Counted from the first letter of the stretch, positions 35,472-44,109 are shown. The stretch: DNA of 64,000 nucleotides from Dama dama (GCF_033118175.1 NC_083691.1:56262001-56326000), one strand, 5' to 3'. Numbers and translations are program-made. The notes: generated by a model not told the origin, from the sequence alone.

Positions 35472-35920
35472 CTCCAGTCTAGTATCTGCTCCAGTATTTT
35501 GGTCAGTTCAGTTCAGTTGTTCAGTCGTGTCCGACTCTTTGCGACCCGGTGGACTACAGCACGCCAGGTCTCCCTGTGCATCACCAATTCCCAGAGTTTA
35601 CCCAAACTCAAGTCCATTGAGTCGGTGATGCCATCCAACCATCTCATCCTCTGTCGTTCCCTAATCCTCCTGCCTTCAGTCTTTCCCAGCATCAGGGTCT
35701 TTCACCTGATGTGAACAGCCGAGTCACTGGGAAAGTCCCTGATGCTGGGAAAGACTGAGGGCAGAAGAAGAGGGCATCAGAGGATGAGATGGCTGGATGG
35801 CATCACCGATGCAATGGACATGAACTCGGGCAAACTTCGGGAGATGGTGAGGGACAGGGAGGTCTGTGTAGTCCTTGGGGTTGCAAAGAGTGGGACACAA
35901 CTCAGCAACTGAACAACAAC
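35472..35920. mobile_element. Head-to-head BovB-end dimer (palindrome)
   Basis: The left arm (about 35501-35705) is a reversed BovB 3' end. The right arm (about 35712-35920) is the same region in sense orientation, so the two arms can pair over about 200 bp with a few-base spacer. The whole block is flanked by the perfect 16-bp repeat ACTGTTCTAGTATCTA at 35456-35471 and 35921-35936, so it entered as one event or was built at one target. Between the left duplication and the left arm lies a short tandem of CTAGTATCT units. Confidence 0.85.
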
Positions 35921-36031
35921 ACTGTTCTAGTATCTATGATTATTGAATACAATCAACAACAACACACACAGTATGTGCCAGCAACCTCCTGATGCATAAC
36001 AATGGTTTAAAATATGCCTGCTAGGGCTGAA

Positions 36032-36220
36032 GAGGATTCCCTGGTGGCACAAACTGTAAAGAATCTGCCTGCAATGCAGGAGACCTGGGAAGGGAAGACC
36101 TCCTGGAGAGGGGAAAAACAACCCACTCCAGTATTGTTGCCTGGAAAATCCCATGGACAAAGGAGTCTGGCTGGCTACAGTCCATGGGGTTACAAAGAGT
36201 CAGACACGACTGAGCAACTT
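36032..36220 (+). mobile_element. Bov-tA SINE ending in a CA microsatellite
   Basis: tRNA-like head 'gattccctggtggcacaaac', BovB-derived tail 'cagacacgactgagcaactt', then (AC)n in place of the usual A tail. Confidence 0.85.

Positions 36221-36222
<2 letters not shown>

Positions 36223-36273
<51 letters not shown>
36223..36273. repeat. (AC)n microsatellite, about 25 units
   Basis: An uninterrupted AC dinucleotide tract sits at the 3' end of a Bov-tA SINE, a common origin of bovine microsatellites. It is likely polymorphic. Confidence 0.98.
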
Positions 36274-36274
<1 letters not shown>

Positions 36275-36351
36275 CTGAACAGGTGAGATCACCTATTAAA
36301 TGAAAGATTTTGGGTTTTTTTCCTCCTTATGTATAAGTATGTACTGGGTGC

Positions 36352-36492
36352 TGTAATGCTTCTCAAACTTTAATATGCACACTTATCACAGGTGATCTTG
36401 TCAGAATTCAAATTATGGTTCAACAGGTGAGGCTTGAGATTTCTAACAAAGTGCCAGGTGATGCTGTTGGTCTGCACTTTGAAAGTAAGGTA
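36352..36492 (+). mobile_element. MER5A-like hAT element
   Basis: 'gcttctcaaactttaatatg' through 'ggtctgcactttgaaagtaa' matches the common hAT-Charlie miniature MER5A by eye. Confidence 0.6.
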
Positions 36493-36494
36493 GA

Positions 36495-36685
36495 AAAACG
36501 GTCTCCAATCTTTCTGGCACCAGAGACTGTTTTTGTGGGAGACAAATTTTCCACTGAAGGAGGATGGGGATGGTTTCAGAACAACTGAAGCGCAATATAA
36601 GTATTGTGCATTTAATTTCTATTATTATTACATCAGCTCCACCTCAGATCAAGCATTAAATTCCAGAGGTTGGGGACCCTTGATG
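36495..36685 (-). mobile_element. MER1-like hAT element, reversed
   Basis: 'aacggtctccaatctttctg', 'gacaaattttccactgaagg' and the end 'ggttggggacccttgatgt' match the MER1-type Charlie element by eye. Confidence 0.65.
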
Positions 36686-36708
36686 TAAAATGTACAAAGA
36701 ATTTACTC

Positions 36709-36826
36709 TGGGAGTTCCTGGTGGTGCAGTGATTAGGGTTGCGTATTTCACTGCCACGGACTTGGTTTGATCCCTGGTCAGGGAACTGAGATCCCGCAAG
36801 CTGCACGGGGCGGCCAAAAACAAACA
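36709..36826 (+). mobile_element. CHR-type SINE
   Basis: 'gggagttcctggtggtgca' head, 'ggtttgatccctggtcaggg' internal box and the 'gcaagctgcacggggcggcc' tail. Confidence 0.75.
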
Positions 36827-36853
36827 TATTTACCAAAACTAGCACTACTAGCT

Positions 36854-37114
36854 GGGAGAAGGAAATGGCAATCCACTCCACTGTTCTTGCCTAGAGAATC
36901 CCGTGGACAGAGGAGCCTGGTGGGCTGCCGTCCATGGGGTCGCACAGAGTCGGACACGACTGAAGCGACTTAGCATGCATCCATGCATTGGAGAAGGAAT
37001 GGCAACCCACTCCAGTATTCTTGCCTGGAAAATCCCAAGGACAGAGGAGCCTGGTGGGCTGCCGTCTACGGGGTCGCACAGAGTCGTACACGACTGAAGC
37101 GACTTAGCAGCGGC
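36854..37114 (+). mobile_element. Bov-A2 dimeric SINE
   Basis: Two sense Bov-A monomers ending 'gaagcgacttagcagcggca'. The 13-bp direct repeat agca(c/t)tactagct at 36841-36853 and 37115-37127 flanks it with one mismatch. Confidence 0.88.
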
Positions 37115-37139
37115 AGCATTACTAGCTAATCAAACTTAA

Positions 37140-37330
37140 CGTCCTTCGGTCTTCTATGACTCTGAAGTGATACTATTGTCATTCCTACTCAACACACAAG
37201 ACTAAGGCACACACAAATGAACTTTCCCTAGATCACAAAGCCGATTATGTGCGGAACCAGGATACGAACTTAGGCTCCGGACTCGGCAGCGCACTCTTAA
37301 CCGCTCCACTGTATCGGGAGATGACGGAAG
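37140..37330 (+). mobile_element. MIR SINE remnant
   Basis: 'acacaagactaaggcacaca', 'ccctagatcacaaagccgat' and 'cactcttaaccgctccactg' are the MIR core and 3' part in sense orientation. Confidence 0.65.
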
Positions 37331-37922
37331 TTGACAGGGAGATTCAGAATTCTACACCAGATGTAGTTACTAGCAGGGGTCCCTGCTATCACTGTGCGTC
37401 TGGTTGTCAATGCTGAAGGGCAGAGGAAAGAGACCCTGAGTCTCCCTCTCAATAAGGCGCGGCTGTGGGGAAGGGACGACAGGTGCCTGAACCTTCCCGA
37501 CTTCGGGATGGGCTCCTGATGAAGATGCTAGGGACCCTGCCGGTCCGCCCGCCGTCCGCAGGCGGCCTGGAGGGGGCGGGGCCTGCGCCAAAGAAAGGTT
37601 CCGCGCGGGACGTACCAACGCGCGCCGGGGCAGGGGTTCCAGAGGCCGCGCCGGCGCTGCTGCCTCCGCGCCCCTAGCCGAGACCGCGGAACCCCTTCAC
37701 CCGGCCCTCGGCCCCCTTGTGGAAATGGGACTCCGGGGTTCTCTTTCCCCACAGCCGCTTCCTTAAAGACTTCCTCCGGCCCCTCGATTGAGTGGGAGGC
37801 CCCGGAAATGGGGGCCGAGCGGCACCTGGCCAACCGCGGGGGAAGAGCGTCCAGTCGTTTACCAACTCCACCGCACCCCCACGCAAACGCAGCCACTCCG
37901 GTGCCGCCGCCGCTGCCCTTAC

Positions 37923-37967
37923 CAGCTCTTTGGGCGGCTTCTCCTGGGTTTTTCCAAACAGCCCCAT
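37923..37967 (-). CDS. CHMP3: CHMP3 exon 1, coding part (residues 1-15)
   Basis: This encodes the CHMP3 N-terminus MGLFGKTQEKPPKEL. The ATG (37967-37965) lies in a strong context with a G at +4. The N-terminal Met-Gly-Leu-Phe is the amphipathic start that contacts membrane in ESCRT-III proteins. The donor is CTG/GTAAGG with GT at 37922-37921, so the exon ends on a codon boundary and joins Val16 of exon 2. The 5' UTR continues rightward (minus-strand upstream) in the CpG island; its start is not determinable here. Intron 1 is about 13.1 kb. The coding exons give 15, 20, 60 and about 41 residues, with the rest outside the window. Confidence 0.95.
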
Positions 37968-38105
37968 GGCGAACTGAACTCGTCTCGCCCCTGCCGGCTT
38001 TCCGTTCCCCGCGCCGAGGCAGGTCACGGGCAGCCGCCTGGGCGGGGCCGCTGAGAGGCGAGGAGTCTGGGCGCCAGGAGCAGGGAGCGGCCGCGGGGAG
38101 CCTGG

Positions 38106-38117
38106 TGCGCATGCGCC
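38106..38117. promoter_or_regulatory. NRF1-type site TGCGCATGCGCC
   Basis: A match to the palindromic NRF1 consensus (GCGCATGCGC core) lies 139 bp upstream of the CHMP3 ATG in the CpG island. NRF1 sites are common in housekeeping promoters near the start site. Binding here is inferred. Confidence 0.65.
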
Positions 38118-38335
38118 GAACTCTTGCGCAGACTCGGGGCGGAGGTTTTGTCAGAAAGGTTGACGCAATCGCGCACTTTCGGGGAGGGGACTTGTGGATC
38201 CAGGTGAGGAGCTAGGTGTGTTTTTCTGAGGCGTGGAGGCGATTCCTCCGAACGATGCGAACTTTCTGACTGCACCCGGTGATTACAGCTGCGCCTGCTC
38301 ACCTAAATTTGTATGTTGTTGCCCCGGAAGTCTGT

Positions 38336-38642
38336 TGTTTTTCAGTCGCTCAGTCGTGTCTGACTCTGCGAGCCCAGGGACTGCAGCACGCCAGGCTTCC
38401 CTGTCCTTCATCATCTCCCGGTCTTTGCTCAAACTCATGTCTATTGAGTGGAGTGATGCCGTCCAACCATCTCATCCACTGTCATCTGTTTCTCCTGCCC
38501 GCAGTCTTTCCCAGCATCAGGGTCTTTTCCAAAGAGTCGGGCCTTTACATCAGATGGCGAAAGGATTGGAGCTTCACCTTCAGTCCTTCCGGTGAATATT
38601 CAGGGTTGATTTCCTTTAGGATTGACTGGTTTCATCTCCTTA
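38336..38642 (-). mobile_element. BovB 3' fragment interrupted by a provirus
   Basis: A reversed BovB 3' end begins at 38336 ('cagtcgctcagtcgtgtct') and is cut at 38642 by the provirus. It resumes for 11 bp at 43488-43498. The 9-bp repeat GAAGTCTGT at 38327-38335 and 43499-43507 flanks the reunited BovB piece and is its likely target duplication. Confidence 0.8.
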
Positions 38643-39074
38643 TGTGAGGCGAGCAGAAGTAACGCCATGGCAGGCAGCTTAGATTAGGAGTATGCCTTCC
38701 TACTTCTGGGTGGTAAGATTATCAGGCCACCTGGATACAACCAATCAGCTTAACACTGACCGCTGTTTGCCAATTAGGAACAGGGCGGAAACCCCCTGGA
38801 AAGTCCTGCGCGCGTGAAAGTTTTGAGTGTGTTTGACCAATGAAATTGCTTTGCAAACTTGTAACCAATCCACTTAAACCAACTACCAACGGCGTGTGCT
38901 CACCCTATAAATTTGTGTAACCGCTTGGGCTCGGGGCTCTCTGACCCCACACCACTGCGTTGGATGTGGCAGGAGCCCTGACTCAAGTCAGCAATAAACT
39001 TCCCTTTTTGCGAGTTGCATTGTCTTGGAGGCCTTCTCTCTTCCCGCTCGGGGATTCGGACATCGGGCATAACA
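38643..39074 (+). repeat. 5' LTR of the provirus
   Basis: 432 bp, starting TGTGAGG and ending ATAACA. The U3 has several CCAAT motifs ('aaccaatcag', 'gaccaatgaa', 'aaccaatcca') and a TATA box (TATAAA at 38906-38911). The polyadenylation signal AATAAA is at 38993-38998. Compared with the 3' LTR it carries two extra segments of 4 and 3 bp. Confidence 0.95.
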
Positions 39075-39076
39075 TT

Positions 39077-39094
39077 TGGGGGCTCATCCGGGAT
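39077..39094 (+). promoter_or_regulatory. Primer binding site, tRNA-Pro type
   Basis: Two bases after the LTR, TGGGGGCTCATCCGGGAT differs at one position from the tRNA-Pro complement used by many gammaretroviruses. Confidence 0.85.
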
Positions 39095-39584
39095 CCCTTG
39101 ACAGGGGGAAGAGAACACTTCCAGGACAGAGGGGAAGGATAGATAATAGCACTGGTGCTCAGGCAGGACAGGAAAGTCTAGTGTAAATCCCAGGCCCTGC
39201 TGTGAAGCAGGAAGGTATCTGGCATAGGAGAAAGCTTTCTATAGAGGGTTGGGAACGGACTGGACGCTCCAGCTGGCGCAAGACCGAGGCCAGCCAGCGC
39301 GCTGGAAGGCAGCCGGCTCTGCGGGAAGGAGAGTTCCTCTCCTGATCCCGAGTCTGGTGAGCAGTGGACGCCATTCGGTAAGGTGAACCTAGTACCGGGA
39401 GGCAAGAAAACTCAGGGGGCCCGAAAACCCAGTGCTGTGTTGTCGGCTGATGTTTGTCCATGTGTTTGTCTTCGGCTCTCCATGTTTGTGTGTGTGCCGG
39501 CATTGTCTCTGGTGTCGTTCTCTTCTGGTGCATCGTTCTCTTCTCTCTCTTCTGACTTATTCTCCTTCTCCCCTTCTTCTCTGA
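39095..39584 (+). other. Proviral leader region
   Basis: Non-coding sequence between the primer site and gag, where packaging and splice-donor signals normally lie. It ends in a T/C-rich tract at about 39525-39600. I do not identify a specific donor. Confidence 0.6.
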
Positions 39585-41224
39585 TCTGCCCTCAACTCCT
39601 ACTACCATTTTTCGGATGTCAGGGCCAGGGCCCATAACTTGTCTTTGCTGGTCAAGAAAAGTAAATTAATAACCTTTTGCTCTGCAGAGTGGCCCGCCTT
39701 CCAGGTTGGATGGCCTCCGGAAGGCACCTTTCAACCGTCCATCATACAGGCTGTGAAGGAGAAGATTATGGCTCTGGATCCCTGGGGCCATCCGGATCAG
39801 GTCCCCTATGTCATGGTTTGGCAGGATCTAGTGGAAGATCCGCCTAAGTGGTTAAAACCTTTCGTTCACAAACCTCCTAGCTCTTCTAATTCACAGGTCC
39901 TGGTGATGAAAACCTCCCCGGAGAAAACCAAAAAGAAAGAGGACCCAAAACTAGTCTTTCAGGAATCATCTTATCCAAACCTGATAGATCTAGAAACGGA
40001 GATGAGGCCTCCGCCATATGTGCCCCCCTTGCAATTCCCTCCGAGGAGAGAAGCTCCCACGGGTGAACCGAGAGGACTAGGAGGGCCAACGGGAACCGAC
40101 CATGAGGGGGGACCAGCATTGGGGACCCGGGGGAGAACTAGGGGAGATAGGGGTGGGCAAGACCCTGGGGACCCAGAGTTACCTTCATCCACTGTTCAGG
40201 CGCTCCCCGTCCGAGTGGGACCACCTAACCTGGACGGAGAGCGAACCTATCAGTACTGGCCCTTTTCCACGAGTGACCTGTACAATTGGAAGACCCAAAA
40301 CCCTCCTTTCTCAGAGAAACCCCAAGGCCTCATTGACCTCTTAGATTCCATTTTGTTCACTCACAACCCCACCTGGGACGACTGTCAGCAGCTGTTGCAG
40401 GTGCTCTTCACCACAGAAGAACGGGAGCGAATTCTGGCAGAGGCGCGGAAACGGGTCCCAGGGGCCAACGGGAGGCCAACCGCCCAGCCTCATCTCGTGG
40501 ACAAGGGGTTTCCTCTGTTGCGGACCACCTGGGATTTTGAGCGAGTGGAAGGTAGGGAGCGTCTTCGAGAGTACCACCAGACTCTGATGGCAGGCCTGCG
40601 GACTGCAGCAAGAAAGCCGACAAATTTGGCAAAGGTAAATTTAGTAAGGCAAGAGCCCACTGAGAGCCCGGCAGCCTTCCTAGAGAGGCTGATGGAAGCT
40701 TTCAGGCAATATACACCTATGGACCCCCAGGCTGAGGAGTCACAGCGTTTGTGAATCAGGCAGCCCCAGCTATTAGGAAGAAATTACAAAAGATAGAGGG
40801 ATTGGGAGAACAGACAATACAGGATCTACTGAAAGCAGCTGAAAAGGTATTTAATAATAGGGAGACCCCAGAAGAAAGGGAAGAACAAATTTGACGGGAG
40901 GAAAGGGAATTAGCTGAGAAGATGAGGAAGGAAGATAGAGAACATAGAGCGAGGGAAAACCAGAAGAACCAGAGGGAGCTAGCCCAGATTCTTTTTGCGG
41001 GGATAAAGGCCGGAACAGAATTGAGGGAACCTCGAGACCCCCGGACGAGAGAAAAAGAGAAACCAAAAAGGCAGGCCCTAAAGAAAGATCAGTGCGCCTA
41101 CTGCAAAGAACAGGGGCACTGGAAAAACGAGTGCCCTAAGAGGGACCCGAGGAGAGGAATGACCCAGAGAGAGAGAATTTCCCCTAGAACTCGAGTTCTA
41201 TATGTGGGGGAAGACAGTGACTAG
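39585..41224 (+). pseudogene. Endogenous retroviral gag, broken
   Basis: Order along the frame: matrix, proline-rich middle with a PPPY late-domain motif (about 40011-40022), capsid (from about 40200), and nucleocapsid with a Cys-Cys-His-Cys knuckle CAYCKEQGHWKNEC at about 41094-41135. The matrix N-terminus is damaged: the frame is open from 39585 but no ATG is in frame and the usual start region is lost. A frameshift near 40745 ends the first frame at 40754. A TGA at 40892-40894 interrupts the second. The gene ends with an amber TAG at 41222-41224. In retroviruses the encoded polyprotein builds the particle, and PPPY recruits NEDD4-type ligases and ESCRT. This copy cannot make it. Confidence 0.92.
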
Positions 41225-41870
41225 GGGAGTCAAGACTCGGCACCCCTCCCCGAGTCCTGGGTAACTATACATGTGGAGGGGAAACCCGTTGGCTTCATGG
41301 TAGATACTGGTGCCCAACACTCTGTTTTAAATCAAAAACTGGGACCAATGTCTAAGAAAACCAGCTTGGTGCAAGGAGCCACGGGGACAAAAAGATATTG
41401 TTGGACCACAGAACGAAAAGTAGATCTGGGGATCCACCAGGTGTCCCATTCGTTTTTGGTGATGCCAGAATGCCCAGCCCCTCTACTTGGAAGAGACTTG
41501 TTGACTAAAGTTAATGCTCAGATTCATTTTGACCCTGGGAGAATGACAGTCACGGATGGACTTGGACAGCCGATACATGTCTTATCCCTAGCCTTAAGAG
41601 ATGAATACAGACTTTTTGCACCTAAGCCCTCAGAGACCATAGCACCAGATGTACAACCATGGGTCCATAAATACCGTTGGCCTGGGCTGAAACGGCAGGG
41701 ATGGGACTGGCCAAACAGAGAATCCGGTCGTCATCAAGCTAAAGGCCGGGGCAACTCCTGTGAGAGTGAGACAGTACCCCTTGAGCCAGGAAGCTCTGCA
41801 GGGGATCACTCCCCACATTATCAACGAGGATACCACCCTCCAGAAGGATGACAAAGATGGATGGTACTGA
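41225..41870 (+). pseudogene. Endogenous retroviral protease and pol stub
   Basis: The frame continues directly past the gag amber codon, as in gammaretroviral readthrough. The aspartic protease follows with its active-site triad in VDTGAQHSVL (about 41300-41330) and a PLLGRDLL motif near 41480-41505. The start of reverse transcriptase follows, shifted out of frame near 41690, and the frame ends at 41851. The catalytic RT domain and RNase H are absent, so this is a truncated remnant. Confidence 0.9.
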
Positions 41871-42006
41871 GATCAAAACAACAACCTGATATTGCCTGCC
41901 ACCCTGGGTCATCACCTGTGTGAACACCTGCACACAACTACACATTTGGGAGAAAGAAAGACCCTAACACTTCTCCAGACGGCCTGCCTGAGTTTCCCTC
42001 GACAAA
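41871..42006 (+). pseudogene. Probable integrase remnant
   Basis: A short stretch reads as an integrase N-terminal-like segment with spaced histidines (LGHHLCEHLHTTTHLG at about 41905-41955). It directly follows the pol stub, implying an internal deletion of more than 2 kb relative to a complete gammaretrovirus. The assignment is tentative. Confidence 0.5.
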
Positions 42007-42510
42007 ATGCAACTGTTGAGCAGAATGGAAGGCGAGTCCTCACCCATCAAATCCTTTGAAGCTGAAACTCGTCCGCCGGGAGGCCTCCTAATTCTCCTGT
42101 TGATGGCTGCCCTTATCGACCCAGGAGCGACTAGTCACAACCCCCATCAACCTGCCAAGATCACCTGGAAACTCAGCGACGGGCAGACCCATGAGCTGCT
42201 CAACGAAACCTCAGGAGTCCACCCTCCGAACACCTGGTGGCCAGACCTTTACTTTGATCTGAGGGGAGTCTTCCCTGGGGAAGGACCCCGGGGGAAATAC
42301 CCACAATTCGGGCCATGGGGGGCCATAGGGACCGGGAGAAAACTCGGCCAAGAGGGGTTCTTCGCGTGCCTGGGCAACATAAGAAATAACTGGAAAACCT
42401 GTGGTGGCATGGAAAGCTATTATTGCAGGAGCTGGAGTTGTGTAACCTCTTGTGATGGGCCCTGGGAATGGGACGTAGGAAACAGAGATTTGGTAGCCCC
42501 GAGTGTGGCG
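42007..42510 (+). pseudogene. Endogenous retroviral env, surface subunit remnant
   Basis: The frame opens with a hydrophobic signal-like segment (GGLLILLLMAALI at about 42078-42116) and the N-terminal part of a gammaretroviral surface protein, with a potential N-glycosylation site and several cysteines. It then jumps by deletion to transmembrane-subunit sequence in another frame near 42500. The receptor-binding and C-terminal parts are largely missing. Confidence 0.75.
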
Positions 42511-43044
42511 CAATCCCCAGGGCCAAGTACCTCAGATACGGGTGCAATTTAACCAAGCTTCACTATCTCTGCAAGGCCAAGGGCTTTCCTCCCTACGAGC
42601 TGCTGTAAATGAAGATATAACTCACATAAAAGAATCAATCAGTCACTTAGAGAAGTCTTTGACTTCCTTGTCTGAGGTGGTCTTGCAGAATAAGAGAGGA
42701 TTAGACTTGATTTTTCTCCAACAGGGTGGGGTCTGTGCGGCTCTGGGAGAAGAATGTTGTTTCCATGCAGACCATACAGGAGTGGTAAGAGAATCTATGG
42801 CAAAAGTGAGAGAGGGACTGGCGCAACGAAAGAGAGAATGGGAAGCCCAGCAGAGATGGTTTGAATCTTAGTTTCAACGCTCCCCCTGGCTGACTCCTTA
42901 ATTTCCACCCTCCTGGGTCCACTTATAGTGCTATTATTGATATCATTTATTAAAAAACGCCTCAACACCATTCAGATTATGGTGTTGAGACGACAATATC
43001 AGCCAGTGGCCCAAGAGGGAAAAGAGGGAGATTCCTCTACTTGA
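42511..43044 (+). pseudogene. Endogenous retroviral env, transmembrane subunit remnant
   Basis: The open part (42503-42871) has the heptad-repeat ectodomain and the conserved region ending in the CX6CC motif (CAALGEECC at about 42733-42759). A stop at 42869-42871 and a later frame change separate it from the membrane anchor (about 42890-42955) and cytoplasmic tail (to about 43044). The fusion-peptide region is incomplete. Confidence 0.85.
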
Positions 43045-43051
43045 ACAACAG

Positions 43052-43062
43052 ACAGGGGGGAA
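43052..43062 (+). promoter_or_regulatory. Polypurine tract of the provirus
   Basis: ACAGGGGGGAA immediately precedes the 3' LTR, the expected plus-strand primer position. Confidence 0.85.
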
Positions 43063-43487
43063 TGTGAGGTGAGCAGAAGTAACGCTATGGCAGGCAGCTT
43101 AGATTAGGAGTAGGCCTTCCTACTTCTGGGTGGTAAGATTATCAGGCCACCTGGATACAACCAATCAGCTTAACACTGACCGCTGTTTGCCAATTAGGAA
43201 CAGGGCGGAAACCCCCTGGAAAGTCCTGCACGCGCGAAAGTTTTGAGTGTGTTTGACCAATGAAATTGCTTTGCAAACTTGTAACCAATCCACTTAAACC
43301 ACCAACGGCGTGTGCTCACCCTATAAATTTGTGTAACAGCTTGGGCTTGGGGCTCTCTGACCCCGCACCACTGCGTTGGATGCGTCAGGAACCCTGATTC
43401 GAGTCAGCAATAAACTTCCCTTTTTGCGAGTTGCATTGTCTTGGCCTTCTCTCTTCCCGCTCGGGGATTTGGACATCGGGCATAACA
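43063..43487 (+). repeat. 3' LTR of the provirus
   Basis: 425 bp with the same ends as the 5' LTR. TATAAA at 43322-43327 and AATAAA at 43409-43414. It differs from the 5' LTR at about 14 positions. Confidence 0.95.
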
Positions 43488-43507
43488 CTTACTGTCCAGA
43501 AGTCTGT

Positions 43508-43767
43508 ATCTCCGCCCAAACAAGATACTTTAATAACCACTTTCCTAAGATCGTAAGTGCCTCACATGCAGTGAGCCAGAAATGACCTCTTCCTCCCGCC
43601 AGAGCTGTTCCTCCCCTCTGTTGTGTCCACCATGGCCTAGTCACTAAAACCGGGGCATCATTCTTTCTCCCCTCTCCTTCCAAGTCCTAGCAGTTGTAAC
43701 TTTTAAATTTTTTAAGGAACTCCAGCCCTCCCCAGTGTGGTCCTGCAGTCTGCATAGACCATGGGGG
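43508..43767. other. Intergenic, no clear feature
   Basis: Pyrimidine-rich sequence right of the provirus. I see no gene or clear repeat. Confidence 0.35.
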
Positions 43768-43980
43768 TGCTAAGTCACTTCATTAATGACCCTTTGCGAC
43801 CCTATGGACCATAGCCTGCCAGGCTCCTCTGTCTGTGGGATTCTCCAGGCAAGAATACTGGAGTTGGTTGCCATGCCCTCCTCCAGGGGATCTTCCTGAC
43901 TAAGGGATCAAATTCGGGTCTCTTATGTCTCCTGTGTTGGCAGGCAGATTCTTTAACACTAGCACTACCTGGGAAGCCCA
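43768..43980 (-). mobile_element. Bov-tA SINE
   Basis: Reversed SINE: 'gggattctccaggcaagaat' body and the head end 'actacctgggaagccc'. Confidence 0.85.
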
Positions 43981-44109
43981 CATAGACCATAACCTTAATC
44001 AAATTCTCAAAGGACTCTGTGACTAGAAAGAAGTAGTTGCATTTTAGCTGGGCAATCTCTGAATCTACACTGGTGAGCTGCTGGTTGTTCTCATTACCTT
44101 GTCTCATGA

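Larger units (their letters stand above)
37440..38210. promoter_or_regulatory. CHMP3: CpG island, CHMP3 promoter and 5' end
   Basis: This is the only strongly GC- and CpG-rich stretch in the window. It surrounds CHMP3 exon 1 and extends into intron 1. It contains GC boxes ('gggggcggggcc' at about 37573-37584 and 'gggcggggcc' at about 38040-38049) and an NRF1-type palindrome at 38106-38117. No TATA box lies at the expected distance on the minus strand, as is usual for a housekeeping CpG promoter. The CHMP3 transcription start probably lies between about 37990 and 38150. Initiation in both directions is possible but not shown. Confidence 0.85.
38643..43487 (+). mobile_element. Defective ERV1 (gammaretrovirus-like) provirus
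   Basis: A 4.85-kb provirus with two LTRs, primer binding site, leader, gag, protease, a stub of pol, remnants of env and a polypurine tract. The 4-bp target duplication CTTA lies at 38639-38642 and 43488-43491, typical of gammaretroviruses. It runs opposite to CHMP3 and RNF103 and sits between them, inside a BovB fragment. It is not functional: gag is frameshifted with an internal stop and no start codon, most of RT, RNase H and integrase are absent, and env is mostly deleted. The LTRs differ at about 14 positions plus two small indels, so the insertion is old but not ancient. Confidence 0.95.

Noticed and set aside
36223..36273. CRISPR-like or other regular repeat array
   Set aside because: It is a simple dinucleotide microsatellite. 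No spaced direct-repeat array exists in the window.
37528..38112. A 194-codon minus-strand open frame across the CHMP3 CpG island
   Set aside because: GC-rich DNA has few stops. The frame runs through the CHMP3 start region in another phase, shows no domain, and the true CHMP3 frame is clear.
39383..39637. An 84-codon open frame in the proviral leader as a glyco-gag or accessory protein
   Set aside because: It is low-complexity Ser/Phe/Cys-rich translation of a T/C-rich leader and does not join the gag frame cleanly.
38643..43487. An intact or replication-competent retrovirus
   Set aside because: gag has no start codon, a frameshift and a stop; most of pol and much of env are missing.
38643..43487. 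A purposeful functional link between this provirus and the ESCRT role of CHMP3
   Set aside because: Proximity alone is no evidence. No CHMP3 retrocopy of the budding-blocking type known in some mammals is present in the window.
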